From contig CAAGGA010000041.1 in the NCBI GenBank assembly GCA_900769275.1, forward strand, positions 1 through 16,503: a stretch of DNA of 16,503 nt. Direction: 5' to 3'. The position numbers were made by a program, and so were the translations under genes. The stretch is from an uncultured Prevotella sp. (GTDB lineage Bacteria; Bacteroidota; Bacteroidia; Bacteroidales; Bacteroidaceae). The notes beneath the pieces were generated by a model. The model searched no databases and was not told the DNA's origin. It saw nothing but the letters and a program-made list of their open reading frames with translations. This document shows, in pieces, positions 1 to 7,168 of the stretch. The first letter of the stretch is position 1. The number at the start of each line of letters is the position of its first letter.

Positions 1-1365
1 GCCATCATGGCAGTCACAGCAGGAAATGCACAGTCATCTTCCAAACGTCAGGCTAACAAGCCTGTCAATGTCATCAGAATATTTGATAATATCATCAACC
101 TGTTCGCAGTAACCAACGGGGAGTCGTACACGATGAAGAAACATCCCGACACGAATATCATCGAGTCGAGCGAGCGCATCACCAATTTCTCTATCAACGG
201 CCTTCATAAGTACGACATGAACATCGTCCGCATGGCATTCCGGGATGACGAGCCGGTGTGTTACCAGAGCTCACACATACAGCCCGGAGCCAGCGAACAC
301 ATTCGTCTCACGGTAGTTTCAAAAAACGACAAATCCGCAAAGTCTGTCCCCATCAGAAGAAACAATAAGGAGGAGATGCTGATGATGTGCTGCAAGAATG
401 CCGAGAACCCGCAGTTGAGGGATGCTTATGCCATAGTATGGGAGCAACAGGGGGATAAAATCAACGGCACCATCTTCCAGATTACATCCCTACGCCCCGA
501 CCTTTTCGGCAACATGATAGAGGCTTCACGCAACACTTTCAGGATAGAGGGACGCGTGGATGAGAACATCAAGGACTCGCTGTACAACATTTATATCGCA
601 GACACCTACGAGGAACTGAACCGCGTGGCAGACAACGACCATGTGGCATGCGTGCCCGTCGTCAACAAGAGATTTGAATACAGCGTAGAACTGGACAAGC
701 CCAAGGTGGGTCGCCTGCGCTGCATATTCCCTGACGGCTCTCTCTGCTCGGCATGGATAGACCTCGACTTTGTGCCTGGCGAGACTTATCATATCACGGT
801 ACACAACGGATACTATGACGACGACCTTGACTATGAGAGACGTGTGGGACGTAACTCCGGGAAAAGTCTCATAACTCCTCACCTTAATGAAATCCCCGAT
901 ACGATTCTTTCTCCAGAAAGAGAAGGTCCTTCCCTCATTTGGTTTAAAAGCCTCCCCGTTGCGGAGAAAGCAAAAATGGAGATATTGTTGGAACAGGTTA
1001 AAAAAATCCATGATATTATCGAACAGTATAAGAATAGAATAGGCGAGATTATGAAGACAGGACAAATTGGTACAGAAGATACAAAAAGGAAAGAAGCTGA
1101 CAAATATTTCTCGCAGATATATAATCTGTACAGCAATCAGGACATGACCATACAGAAAGTCATGAACTTCCTGACAGGCACTAACTGCCCCTCTCAGGAC
1201 CGATTCAAATTTATCACAGATTATGTACAATACCTTAACGGGGAGGCAAAACTAATAAACGAATTCAATATAAGCGTGCCCTCTCTCAAGAATTCAAGAA
1301 AATGCGGCAAACTGCTCACGAAGTTATCAGAGGAATACCTCAAAACGGCAAGTCAATTGGAGTAG
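1..1365 (+). CDS. Secreted protein of unknown function with a DUF4369-like domain, 5' end outside the window
   Basis: The frame is open from base 1 and ends at TAG 1363-1365. The first ATG is at 7, but the residues around it (AIMAVTAGNAQ) look like the end of a signal peptide with an Ala-x-Ala type cleavage site, so the true start probably lies before the window. After residue 25 comes a beta-rich region of about 140 residues that I do not recognise. Residues about 175-275 (NTFRIEGRVDEN..., then FVPGETYHITVHNG) resemble the DUF4369 beta domain often found at the N terminus of Bacteroidetes periplasmic thioredoxin-like proteins, but no thioredoxin domain or CxxC follows. The last 140 residues are charged and predicted helical, with a likely coiled coil at about 317-365. 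Base composition becomes more AT-rich from about 880. Function is unknown; a periplasmic or outer-membrane location is inferred from the signal remnant only. Confidence 0.75.
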   Translation, partial: AIMAVTAGNAQSSSKRQANKPVNVIRIFDNIINLFAVTNGESYTMKKHPDTNIIESSERITNFSINGLHKYDMNIVRMAFRDDEPVCYQSSHIQPGASEHIRLTVVSKNDKSAKSVPIRRNNKEEMLMMCCKNAENPQLRDAYAIVWEQQGDKINGTIFQITSLRPDLFGNMIEASRNTFRIEGRVDENIKDSLYNIYIADTYEELNRVADNDHVACVPVVNKRFEYSVELDKPKVGRLRCIFPDGSLCSAWIDLDFVPGETYHITVHNGYYDDDLDYERRVGRNSGKSLITPHLNEIPDTILSPEREGPSLIWFKSLPVAEKAKMEILLEQVKKIHDIIEQYKNRIGEIMKTGQIGTEDTKRKEADKYFSQIYNLYSNQDMTIQKVMNFLTGTNCPSQDRFKFITDYVQYLNGEAKLINEFNISVPSLKNSRKCGKLLTKLSEEYLKTASQLE

Positions 1366-1370
1366 TTTTT

Positions 1371-1487
1371 TTTTCGGTTTTAGGGTTTTGCGGTTATACG
1401 GTTTTGCGGAGGTTTGTGAAGGCTATTGGTAACTTCCGCAAAACCGTATAACCGTATAACCGCAAAACCTTATAACCGCAAAAAAAC
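1371..1487. repeat. Large imperfect inverted repeat built from GGTTTTGCGGTTATAC-type units
   Basis: Directly after the stop codon of the first gene lies a long inverted repeat. A 20-bp perfect core pairs 1391-1410 with 1435-1454, and G-U plus three more pairs extend it inward, leaving a 16-nt loop at 1415-1430. Outside the core, 1384-1398 also pairs perfectly with 1455-1469, because the right arm carries one extra 8-nt unit (GTATAACC), so two registers compete. An oligo-T run precedes the left arm and an oligo-A run follows the right arm, the reverse of a plus-strand intrinsic terminator. It may act as a 3' end stabiliser of the upstream mRNA or be an interspersed repeat. Confidence 0.8.
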
Positions 1488-1497
1488 ATCCATTTGT

Positions 1498-1528
1498 TTT
1501 GTTCTTCCGAAAATTCTTTATATCTTTG
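1498..1528 (+). promoter_or_regulatory. Bacteroidetes-type promoter of the B12 uptake operon
   Basis: TTTG at 1498-1501 is followed after 19 nt by TATCTTTG at 1521-1528. This fits the Bacteroidetes sigma-ABfr promoter (TTTG, 19-21 nt, TAnnTTTG). Transcription would start near 1535, just before the cobalamin riboswitch, giving a leader of about 230 nt before btuB. Confidence 0.8.
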
Positions 1529-1539
1529 CACCATGATTT

Positions 1540-1712
1540 TGGTAACAGCGCACCATCAGGTGTTGCCGTGCAAGGGAATCAGGTGAAAGACCTGAGCTGT
1601 TCCTGCAGCTGTAAGCCACATTGTAAGTATGGCATGAAAAGTCACTGACCGTAGGTTGGGAAGACGCCGTGCTTGTTGGCGAAGCCAGAATACCTGCCAC
1701 TATCGTTTGTCA
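1540..1712 (+). ncRNA. Cobalamin (vitamin B12) riboswitch
   Basis: The leader carries the conserved core of the cobalamin riboswitch family in the right order. GTGCAAGGGAATCAGGTGAA at about 1568-1587 is the P3 region, CTGTAAGCCAC follows at about 1609-1619, AGTCACTG is near 1640, and the B12 box AGCCAGAATACCTGCC sits at 1683-1698. This RNA binds adenosylcobalamin or a related cobalamin and normally represses the downstream genes, often by hiding the ribosome binding region. It lies between a good promoter and btuB, as expected for feedback control of B12 uptake. The exact 3' limit and expression platform (between the B12 box and the ATG at 1765) cannot be fixed by eye. Confidence 0.95.
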
Positions 1713-1764
1713 TTGCCGCATCTACAGGATATGGAGCGGCAGTTGGTATAAAGAAATAATCATA

Positions 1765-3777
1765 ATGTCACTTTGGAAACGAATCAACCTCACCGCGTGG
1801 GGCGTTCTTGCCGTGCATGGCTTTGCCGTGGCGCAGGATGTGGTGCTGCGTGACTCCATCGACGAAATCACCGTGCAGGGCGATGCAAGAGCGAAGGATG
1901 TCAGGAGCACAGCACCCATTTTCTCCCTCTACGGCAAAGACTTCCGCCGCATGGGACTCACCGACATTGCGGAGGCACTGCGACATCTGCCCAGTGTCAC
2001 CCTGAGAGACTATGGCGGTGCGGGAGGCATGAAGACGGTGTCAGTGCGTGGCTTCGGAGCCGGGCATACGGGAGTGGTGTATGACGGCGTGGCTCTCAGC
2101 GACTGCCAGACAGGACACATAGACCTCTCGCGCTATTCCCTCGACAATATAAGAAGCCTCTCGCTCGCAATAGGTGATAATGACGACATATTCATCCCTG
2201 CAAAAAATGCCGCTTCCGCAGCCACATTATTCTTAAACACCCTGCGCAGACCGACCGATGACCGACGCTGTCACCTCACAGGACAGATGAAAATAGGTCC
2301 ATGGGGTATCACAAACCCTTTCCTGCGTATAGAGAAAAACATCTCGGAGAAAGTGGGAGTAAGCGTGACAGGCGACTATTTCTATGCAGAAAACGACTAT
2401 CCTTACACGATAAAGAATGTGACGGTGACACAGAAAGCAAGGCGTAACAACAACTGGATGAGTGCCGGTCACGCCGAAGCAAACGTCGTCATGAAACCTA
2501 CGGAGAACAACCTGTTCAATTTCAAACTCTATTATTACGACAGCAACCGTCGCCTGCCGGGGGACGTAAACTATTACGTAAACGAGAGTAAGGAGCAGGA
2601 ACATGACCAGAATTTCTTTGCGCAGCTCGGCTATAAGCAGGGATGGCACAGCGGAAAGAACACTCTCACACTGGCCTGCACTGCAAGGCTCAACTATTCC
2701 TTCGTGGATTACCGTGACCCCTCCTATGCCGGCGGCATCATGGATCACAAATACTGGCAACGCGAGGCCTACACATCAGCCCGACTTCTGTATGAAACAG
2801 GTAAGGCATGGACTTTCTGTTATGCCGCAGACTACTCTTTCAACAATCTCTCGGGCAGCGACCAGACTGTCTATCGTGACCCCTTCCGCCACACCGTGCT
2901 GCAGAGCCTTACGGCAAAATACCACTTGGGACGCCTCACCGCCATTGCACGCGCGCTATACTCCTTATATTATAATGGGGCTACGGCAGGGGCTTCGGCA
3001 GATGACATCAGCCACCTCTCCCCCTCCCTCTCCGTAAACTACAGGCTTATGAGAGATGAAGAACTATATCTCAGGCTCTCATACAAGGACATATTCCGCT
3101 CTCCCTCCTTCAACGAGCAGTACTACAAGCACTACGGAAGTACGACATTGAAACCGGAATGCACACGGCAGATTAACCTCGGAGTCACCTGGAGCCATCA
3201 ATATGGGAATGCCTCCGTCTTCACCCTCACTGCCGATGCCTACCACAACAGAGTCACAGACAAGATTGTTGCCGTGCCGCAGACCATGTTCATGTGGACA
3301 AACGTGAACCTCGGAAAGGTCAGGAGCTGGGGAACAGACATCACGGGACACGTCATTCACCGCCTCTCAGAACGTCATTCCATGCTCTTCTCCTGCAACT
3401 ATTCCTATCAGAACATAGTGAACCGCACGGACAAGGCATCGCCATACTACGGACTCCAGATAGCATACACACCAGAACATCTTGGAGGAGCAAGCATAGC
3501 TTGGGAGAATCCATGGACGAACATTGCGGTGTCAGCTACCGGTGTCAGCCAAAGATGGGCGAACAACGAGCACTATCAAGGCACCGACATGAAAGGATAT
3601 GCCGAGTGTGGCATCACCGCCTACAGGGACATAAGAGCAGGAAAGACCCTCCTCTCCCTGCGCCTTGACGTGAAGAACCTGCTGGGCAAGCAATACGAGA
3701 TAGTAAGATTCTATCCAATGCCAGGCAGGTCATGGCTGCTCACCCTCGCCATCAAGACAGGAAACAGCCACAAATGA
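1765..3777 (+). CDS. btuB: TonB-dependent outer-membrane receptor for vitamin B12 (BtuB type)
   Basis: This encodes a 670-residue TonB-dependent receptor that would move cobalamin across the outer membrane using energy from TonB-ExbBD. Residues 1-23 form a signal peptide ending near FAVAQ. A likely TonB box (DEITVQG) follows, and then the plug domain at about 45-150 with the motif VSVRGFGAGHTGVVYDGV. The rest is a beta barrel rich in aromatic strand ends, and near the C terminus NLLGKQYEIVRFYPMPGRSW is typical of BtuB-like receptors in Bacteroidetes. I chose ATG 1765 because the open frame reaches back to a GTG at 1669, which lies inside the riboswitch and before the signal peptide. The substrate assignment rests on the cobalamin riboswitch and the btuG-btuF-btuC genes downstream; from the barrel alone it could be another siderophore-type receptor. 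There is no N-terminal carboxypeptidase-like extension of the SusC kind. Confidence 0.9.
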   Translation: MSLWKRINLTAWGVLAVHGFAVAQDVVLRDSIDEITVQGDARAKDVRSTAPIFSLYGKDFRRMGLTDIAEALRHLPSVTLRDYGGAGGMKTVSVRGFGAGHTGVVYDGVALSDCQTGHIDLSRYSLDNIRSLSLAIGDNDDIFIPAKNAASAATLFLNTLRRPTDDRRCHLTGQMKIGPWGITNPFLRIEKNISEKVGVSVTGDYFYAENDYPYTIKNVTVTQKARRNNNWMSAGHAEANVVMKPTENNLFNFKLYYYDSNRRLPGDVNYYVNESKEQEHDQNFFAQLGYKQGWHSGKNTLTLACTARLNYSFVDYRDPSYAGGIMDHKYWQREAYTSARLLYETGKAWTFCYAADYSFNNLSGSDQTVYRDPFRHTVLQSLTAKYHLGRLTAIARALYSLYYNGATAGASADDISHLSPSLSVNYRLMRDEELYLRLSYKDIFRSPSFNEQYYKHYGSTTLKPECTRQINLGVTWSHQYGNASVFTLTADAYHNRVTDKIVAVPQTMFMWTNVNLGKVRSWGTDITGHVIHRLSERHSMLFSCNYSYQNIVNRTDKASPYYGLQIAYTPEHLGGASIAWENPWTNIAVSATGVSQRWANNEHYQGTDMKGYAECGITAYRDIRAGKTLLSLRLDVKNLLGKQYEIVRFYPMPGRSWLLTLAIKTGNSHK

Positions 3778-3812
3778 CAAGCAGGAAAAGAAAAAACAAC
3801 GAATAACCGGTA

Positions 3813-3833
3813 TTCTTCGAACAGGTCGAAGAA
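3813..3833 (+). promoter_or_regulatory. Perfect hairpin in the btuB-btuG gap
   Basis: TTCTTCGA at 3813-3820 pairs perfectly with TCGAAGAA at 3826-3833 across a 5-nt loop, in the 86-nt gap between btuB and btuG. No T-run follows, so a strong terminator is unlikely. It may protect the 3' end of the btuB segment or adjust expression between receptor and lipoprotein. Confidence 0.55.
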
Positions 3834-3863
3834 CACATAAAAAGAAAACAAAAAAAAATAATC

Positions 3864-4964
3864 ATGAACAAGAAAATCTATCTCTTGGCAACAATGCTTG
3901 CCACAACCATCGCCTTCACCTCATGCAGCGACGACGATGACGACCCAGTCTATGACGTGATAACATCCTCCGACGGTGTCTATGTCCTCAATGCCGGAAA
4001 CAAGAAAGCCGGTATCGAAGGCAGCGTGACCTACCTTGACAACAAGACAGGAGAGGTATCACAACGCATCTACCAGACCGTAAACGGCACATCCCTCGGA
4101 CGTACCGTAAATGATGCCGTGACATACGGATCGAAAATCTATATCATCGGCTCCAACGAGAGCACCATATTTATCGCCGATCGCACCACGATGAAGGCTG
4201 TAAAGAACATCAAGTCCGAGGTAAATGGTGAGGCAGTCACTCCACGTCATGCAGTAGCTCACCGCGGTCACGTCTATATCTCCACCTACGGAAATAAGGT
4301 TCTCGACATTGACACTCTCAGCCTCAGCATCGTCCGCACGCTCGACTGTGGCAATTATACAGAAGGAATGGCTGTCGTAGGTGACTACCTCTACACCGCT
4401 GACTCCGATTACGGCAACGCTGAGGGCAACGCTTCCATATCAAAGATTGACCTCAATACAGGAAATACCGAGACTATCAAGAACGAAAAGATTGTCAATG
4501 CCGTTGACATCAAGGCTTACAACGGTCGCCTCTTCTATCTCGACTCCGGTTCATACGACGAGAGTTGGAATCAGTCAGGCGAGGGAATATACGAGCTCCT
4601 CGCCGACGGAACATCCAAGAAGCTGTGTGCCGCTACAGGCATGGCTATGGCTGAAGGCAAGATATACTCCTTTGATGCTCCCTATACCTACCCTGCCACG
4701 ACACCGACATTCAGCGTTACCGACATCGTGACCGGCGAAACAAAGACCTTTATCGACGGTGCAGACATCGCCTCACCAAGTGCCATTGCCGTAGATACGA
4801 AGACCAATCGCGTATATATCACCTCAAATAGCCTCGTGGATGGATATGTCAGCTACAGCACGGACGGCTATTGTGTGACATACGACCTGCAAGGAAATAA
4901 GGTAAACAGGTTTATCACCGGTGTAGGTCCTGCCGCAATATCTTTCAATTATGACTTCAAGTAA
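3864..4964 (+). CDS. btuG: Surface lipoprotein beta-propeller that binds B12 (BtuG-like, DUF5074/YncE type)
   Basis: The 366-residue product starts with a lipoprotein signal peptide and has Cys21 in the lipobox AFTSC. Five Asp residues follow at 23-27, matching the acidic export signal of Bacteroidetes surface lipoproteins. The mature part is a repeated beta sheet pattern typical of seven-bladed propellers: blade-like segments recur about every 45 residues, with motifs such as VYVLNAGN, IYIIGSN, VYISTYGNKV, LYTADS and VYITSN. In Bacteroides, BtuG proteins of this architecture sit on the cell surface, bind B12 with extremely high affinity and hand it to BtuB. Position directly after a riboswitch-controlled btuB and before btuF supports that role. 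It overlaps btuF by 14 bp. Other YncE/NHL-like lipoproteins share the fold, so the name rests on fold plus context. Confidence 0.82.
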   Translation: MNKKIYLLATMLATTIAFTSCSDDDDDPVYDVITSSDGVYVLNAGNKKAGIEGSVTYLDNKTGEVSQRIYQTVNGTSLGRTVNDAVTYGSKIYIIGSNESTIFIADRTTMKAVKNIKSEVNGEAVTPRHAVAHRGHVYISTYGNKVLDIDTLSLSIVRTLDCGNYTEGMAVVGDYLYTADSDYGNAEGNASISKIDLNTGNTETIKNEKIVNAVDIKAYNGRLFYLDSGSYDESWNQSGEGIYELLADGTSKKLCAATGMAMAEGKIYSFDAPYTYPATTPTFSVTDIVTGETKTFIDGADIASPSAIAVDTKTNRVYITSNSLVDGYVSYSTDGYCVTYDLQGNKVNRFITGVGPAAISFNYDFK

Positions 4965-6126
4965 ACCCATATATTTTAGTATTGTGATTCTTATGTCAGT
5001 GATGCTTTCCCTCATCTCATGTGAGGGAAGCATCACTACTGCCGTTTCTGGCAACGAAATCACGATGCGCTACGCCTCGCTGCTGACCCTTACCGAGGGA
5101 GAAGGCTACGTTGCGGCGGAGATACGCAATCCCTGGGACTCGTCAAAGGTGCTTCACCGCTATGTCCTTGTACCAAAAGAGCATGAACTGCCTGACGCAT
5201 TGCCCGAGGGAGACGTAGTACGTACGCCGGTATCACGTATGCTATGCTACGTTGCCGTTCACGCTTCTCTCTTCAATGAGTTGGGCAGTCTCGATGCAAT
5301 AGGGGCTGTAGGCGACGGAGAATACATGAACATTCCCTTGCTTCAGGAGCGGATAAGGAGCGGAAAGGTGCTTGATTGCGGAACGAGTAAGGCTGTAGAA
5401 GCAGAAAAAATCATTGACTTCTCGCCCGATGCCGTCGTCATCTCTGCCATGGAGGACAACAACAGCTATGCGAAACTCCTCAATATAGGCATTCCCGTGA
5501 TAGAATGTGCCGACTATATGGAGACCGGTCCCCTGCAAAGGGCAGAGTGGATGCGCTTCTACGGTCTGCTGACAGGCAAGGGAAAGGAGGCTGACAGCAT
5601 CTTTGCAGCAATAGAAAAAGAGTATAACGGACTGAAAGATAAGGTGAAAGACCTGCCCTCACGCCCTACCGTACTTGACGGAAAGAGAATCAATGCCACC
5701 TGGTATGTAGCGGGCAGCGAGAGCACTGTGGGCAGAATGATAGCCGACGCCGGCGGAAAGTACGTCTTCGAGGATGAGAAATCAAGCGGTGCAGTGCCGT
5801 ACAGTCCGGAGATTGTGCTCGACAAAGGTGCCGAGGCGGACATCTGGATGCTGAAGTATTACAGCGACCGCCCTCTCTCCTATGATGACCTTGCGAAAGA
5901 CTGGGAGGGATATACGAGGCTGAAAGCATTCCAAAACCATAGAACCTACATGGTGAACCTTCAGACTTCGGATTTCTATATGACCACTCCCTTTCATCCG
6001 GAACGCCTCCTTCGCGAGTATGTCAATATCTTTCACCCAGAAGTATTGATGGAGAAAAACGAAAACACGTATTATATATTGATGGAGAAAAACGAAAACA
6101 CGTATTATAAAGAGGTGGTGAAATGA
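4951..6126 (+). CDS. btuF: Cobalamin ABC transporter binding lipoprotein (BtuF-like)
   Basis: This 391-residue protein belongs to the TroA/FecB/BtuF fold of periplasmic binding proteins for B12 and siderophores. The lipobox LSLISC gives Cys24, so it is membrane anchored. The first lobe (about 85-190) contains VVRTPVSRMLCYVAVHASL and the FSPDAVVIS segment usual in this family. A long linker helix follows, and the second lobe (about 230-365) includes the ADIWMLKYY segment. It would deliver cobalamin to BtuC. The start at 4951 lies inside the end of btuG (14-bp overlap), and its stop shares ATGA with the btuC start, so the three genes are tightly coupled. The C terminus carries an exact duplication: the 11 residues LMEKNENTYY(I/K) occur twice in a row from a 33-bp tandem repeat, lengthening the tail after the HPEV motif. 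Confidence 0.88.
   Translation: MTSSKPIYFSIVILMSVMLSLISCEGSITTAVSGNEITMRYASLLTLTEGEGYVAAEIRNPWDSSKVLHRYVLVPKEHELPDALPEGDVVRTPVSRMLCYVAVHASLFNELGSLDAIGAVGDGEYMNIPLLQERIRSGKVLDCGTSKAVEAEKIIDFSPDAVVISAMEDNNSYAKLLNIGIPVIECADYMETGPLQRAEWMRFYGLLTGKGKEADSIFAAIEKEYNGLKDKVKDLPSRPTVLDGKRINATWYVAGSESTVGRMIADAGGKYVFEDEKSSGAVPYSPEIVLDKGAEADIWMLKYYSDRPLSYDDLAKDWEGYTRLKAFQNHRTYMVNLQTSDFYMTTPFHPERLLREYVNIFHPEVLMEKNENTYYILMEKNENTYYKEVVK
6044..6109. repeat. Exact 33-bp tandem duplication in the 3' end of btuF
   Basis: Bases 6044-6076 and 6077-6109 are identical over all 33 positions and stop matching at the next base on both sides. The length is a multiple of three, so the frame is kept and 11 residues are duplicated just before the btuC start. 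No base differs between copies, which suggests a recent slippage event. Confidence 0.97.
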
Positions 6127-7136
6127 GAATGAAAATGATGCTTCTGGCATTGAGTCTGCCACTTCTCTTCTTGTGTAATCTGGTATTTGGCTCAGTACAG
6201 ATACCGATAGAACAGGTCATGCAGATACTCCTTGGAGAGAGTTCGGGAAAGGCTACATGGGATTTCATAGTCCTTCAGTCAAGACTGCCGCAGGCAATAA
6301 CGGCGATATTCTGCGGTGCTTCCCTTGCCCTGTCGGGACTTATGCTCCAGACTTACTTCCGCAATCCGCTGGCAGGGCCATCCGTTCTCGGCATCTCCAA
6401 CGGTGCATCGCTCGGTGTTGCCATCGTCATGCTGGCTCTCGGGGGCACTCTCGGCGCCGGAGGGCAGATGGGAAACGGTCTTCATTTCTCAGGAAGCATG
6501 ATGGTGATACTTGCTGCTTTCATCGGGGCAGTGATTGTCACGGCACTCTATCTCGTCGTGACAAACTTCATAAAGAGCAATCTTGTCATCCTAATCCTCG
6601 GCATAATGGTGGGCTACCTGACCTCTTCCGTCGTCACGTTGCTCAATTTCTTCGCCACCGTGGAGAACGTTCACAGCTTTGTCAGCTGGGGAATGGGTAG
6701 TTTCAATAATGTAACAACGGCGCAACTGCCTCTCTTCTGCGGTGCCTCTTCCGTGGGAATAGTCATTGCCCTGCTGCTCACCAAATCGTTCAATATGCTG
6801 CTGCTTGGAGAAAACTATGCAGTAAATCTTGGTGCCAACATCAAGAATATACGTAGAATGGTACTCATCTCCACAGGCATCCTGACGGCAGTGACCACTG
6901 CTTTCTGCGGTCCCGTGTCATTTATCGGTCTTGCCGTGCCTCACATCGCACGCCTTATCATCAACTCCGAAGACCATAGAACACTGATTCCCGCCACCCT
7001 CATGTCAGGTGCGGCAATAGCAATGCTTTGCAATATCATCTGTATTCTTCCGCAACAGATGATTATTCCTCTTAATGCAGTAACACCCTTGTTTGGTGCT
7101 CCCGTCATTATTTATATCATTATGAAGAAAAGGTAG
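6123..7136 (+). CDS. btuC: Cobalamin ABC transporter inner-membrane permease (FecCD/BtuC family)
   Basis: The 337-residue protein is almost entirely hydrophobic, with about ten membrane helices and the usual length for BtuC. Family motifs are clear: LPQAITAIFCGASLALSG, then RNPLAGPSVLGISNGASLG at about 78-96. Near the C terminus GPVSFIGLAVPHIARLI forms the cytoplasmic loop that contacts the ATPase. It forms the pore for B12 import fed by BtuF. The ATG overlaps the btuF stop as ATGA, a translational coupling arrangement. The family also serves ferric siderophores and haem; the B12 call comes from the riboswitch and neighbours. The ATPase gene (btuD) that normally accompanies it is missing here: the next gene is dnaE on the other strand. 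Confidence 0.92.
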   Translation: MRMKMMLLALSLPLLFLCNLVFGSVQIPIEQVMQILLGESSGKATWDFIVLQSRLPQAITAIFCGASLALSGLMLQTYFRNPLAGPSVLGISNGASLGVAIVMLALGGTLGAGGQMGNGLHFSGSMMVILAAFIGAVIVTALYLVVTNFIKSNLVILILGIMVGYLTSSVVTLLNFFATVENVHSFVSWGMGSFNNVTTAQLPLFCGASSVGIVIALLLTKSFNMLLLGENYAVNLGANIKNIRRMVLISTGILTAVTTAFCGPVSFIGLAVPHIARLIINSEDHRTLIPATLMSGAAIAMLCNIICILPQQMIIPLNAVTPLFGAPVIIYIIMKKR

Positions 7137-7161
7137 GTGATGATTTCTGCACCCCACCTAC
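7133..7161. terminator. Possible weak hairpin between the convergent btuC and dnaE genes
   Basis: GTAGGTG at 7133-7139 pairs with CACCTAC at 7155-7161 over a 15-nt loop. The left arm includes the btuC stop codon. There is no T-run on either strand, so a terminator role is only suggested by its place in the 32-nt gap between convergent genes. Confidence 0.3.
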
Positions 7162-7168
7162 TGAATTG

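Noticed and set aside
526..1230. 234-codon open frame on the minus strand inside the first gene
   Set aside because: It is antisense to a frame that carries the signal-peptide remnant and DUF4369-like domain, and shows no family features of its own.
1366..1490. Intrinsic terminator of the first gene
   Set aside because: The stem is strong, but the T-run comes before it and an A-run after it on the plus strand, opposite to a plus-strand terminator.
1669..1764. Upstream extension of btuB to a GTG at 1669
   Set aside because: It overlaps the cobalamin riboswitch including the B12 box and precedes a clear signal peptide starting at ATG 1765.
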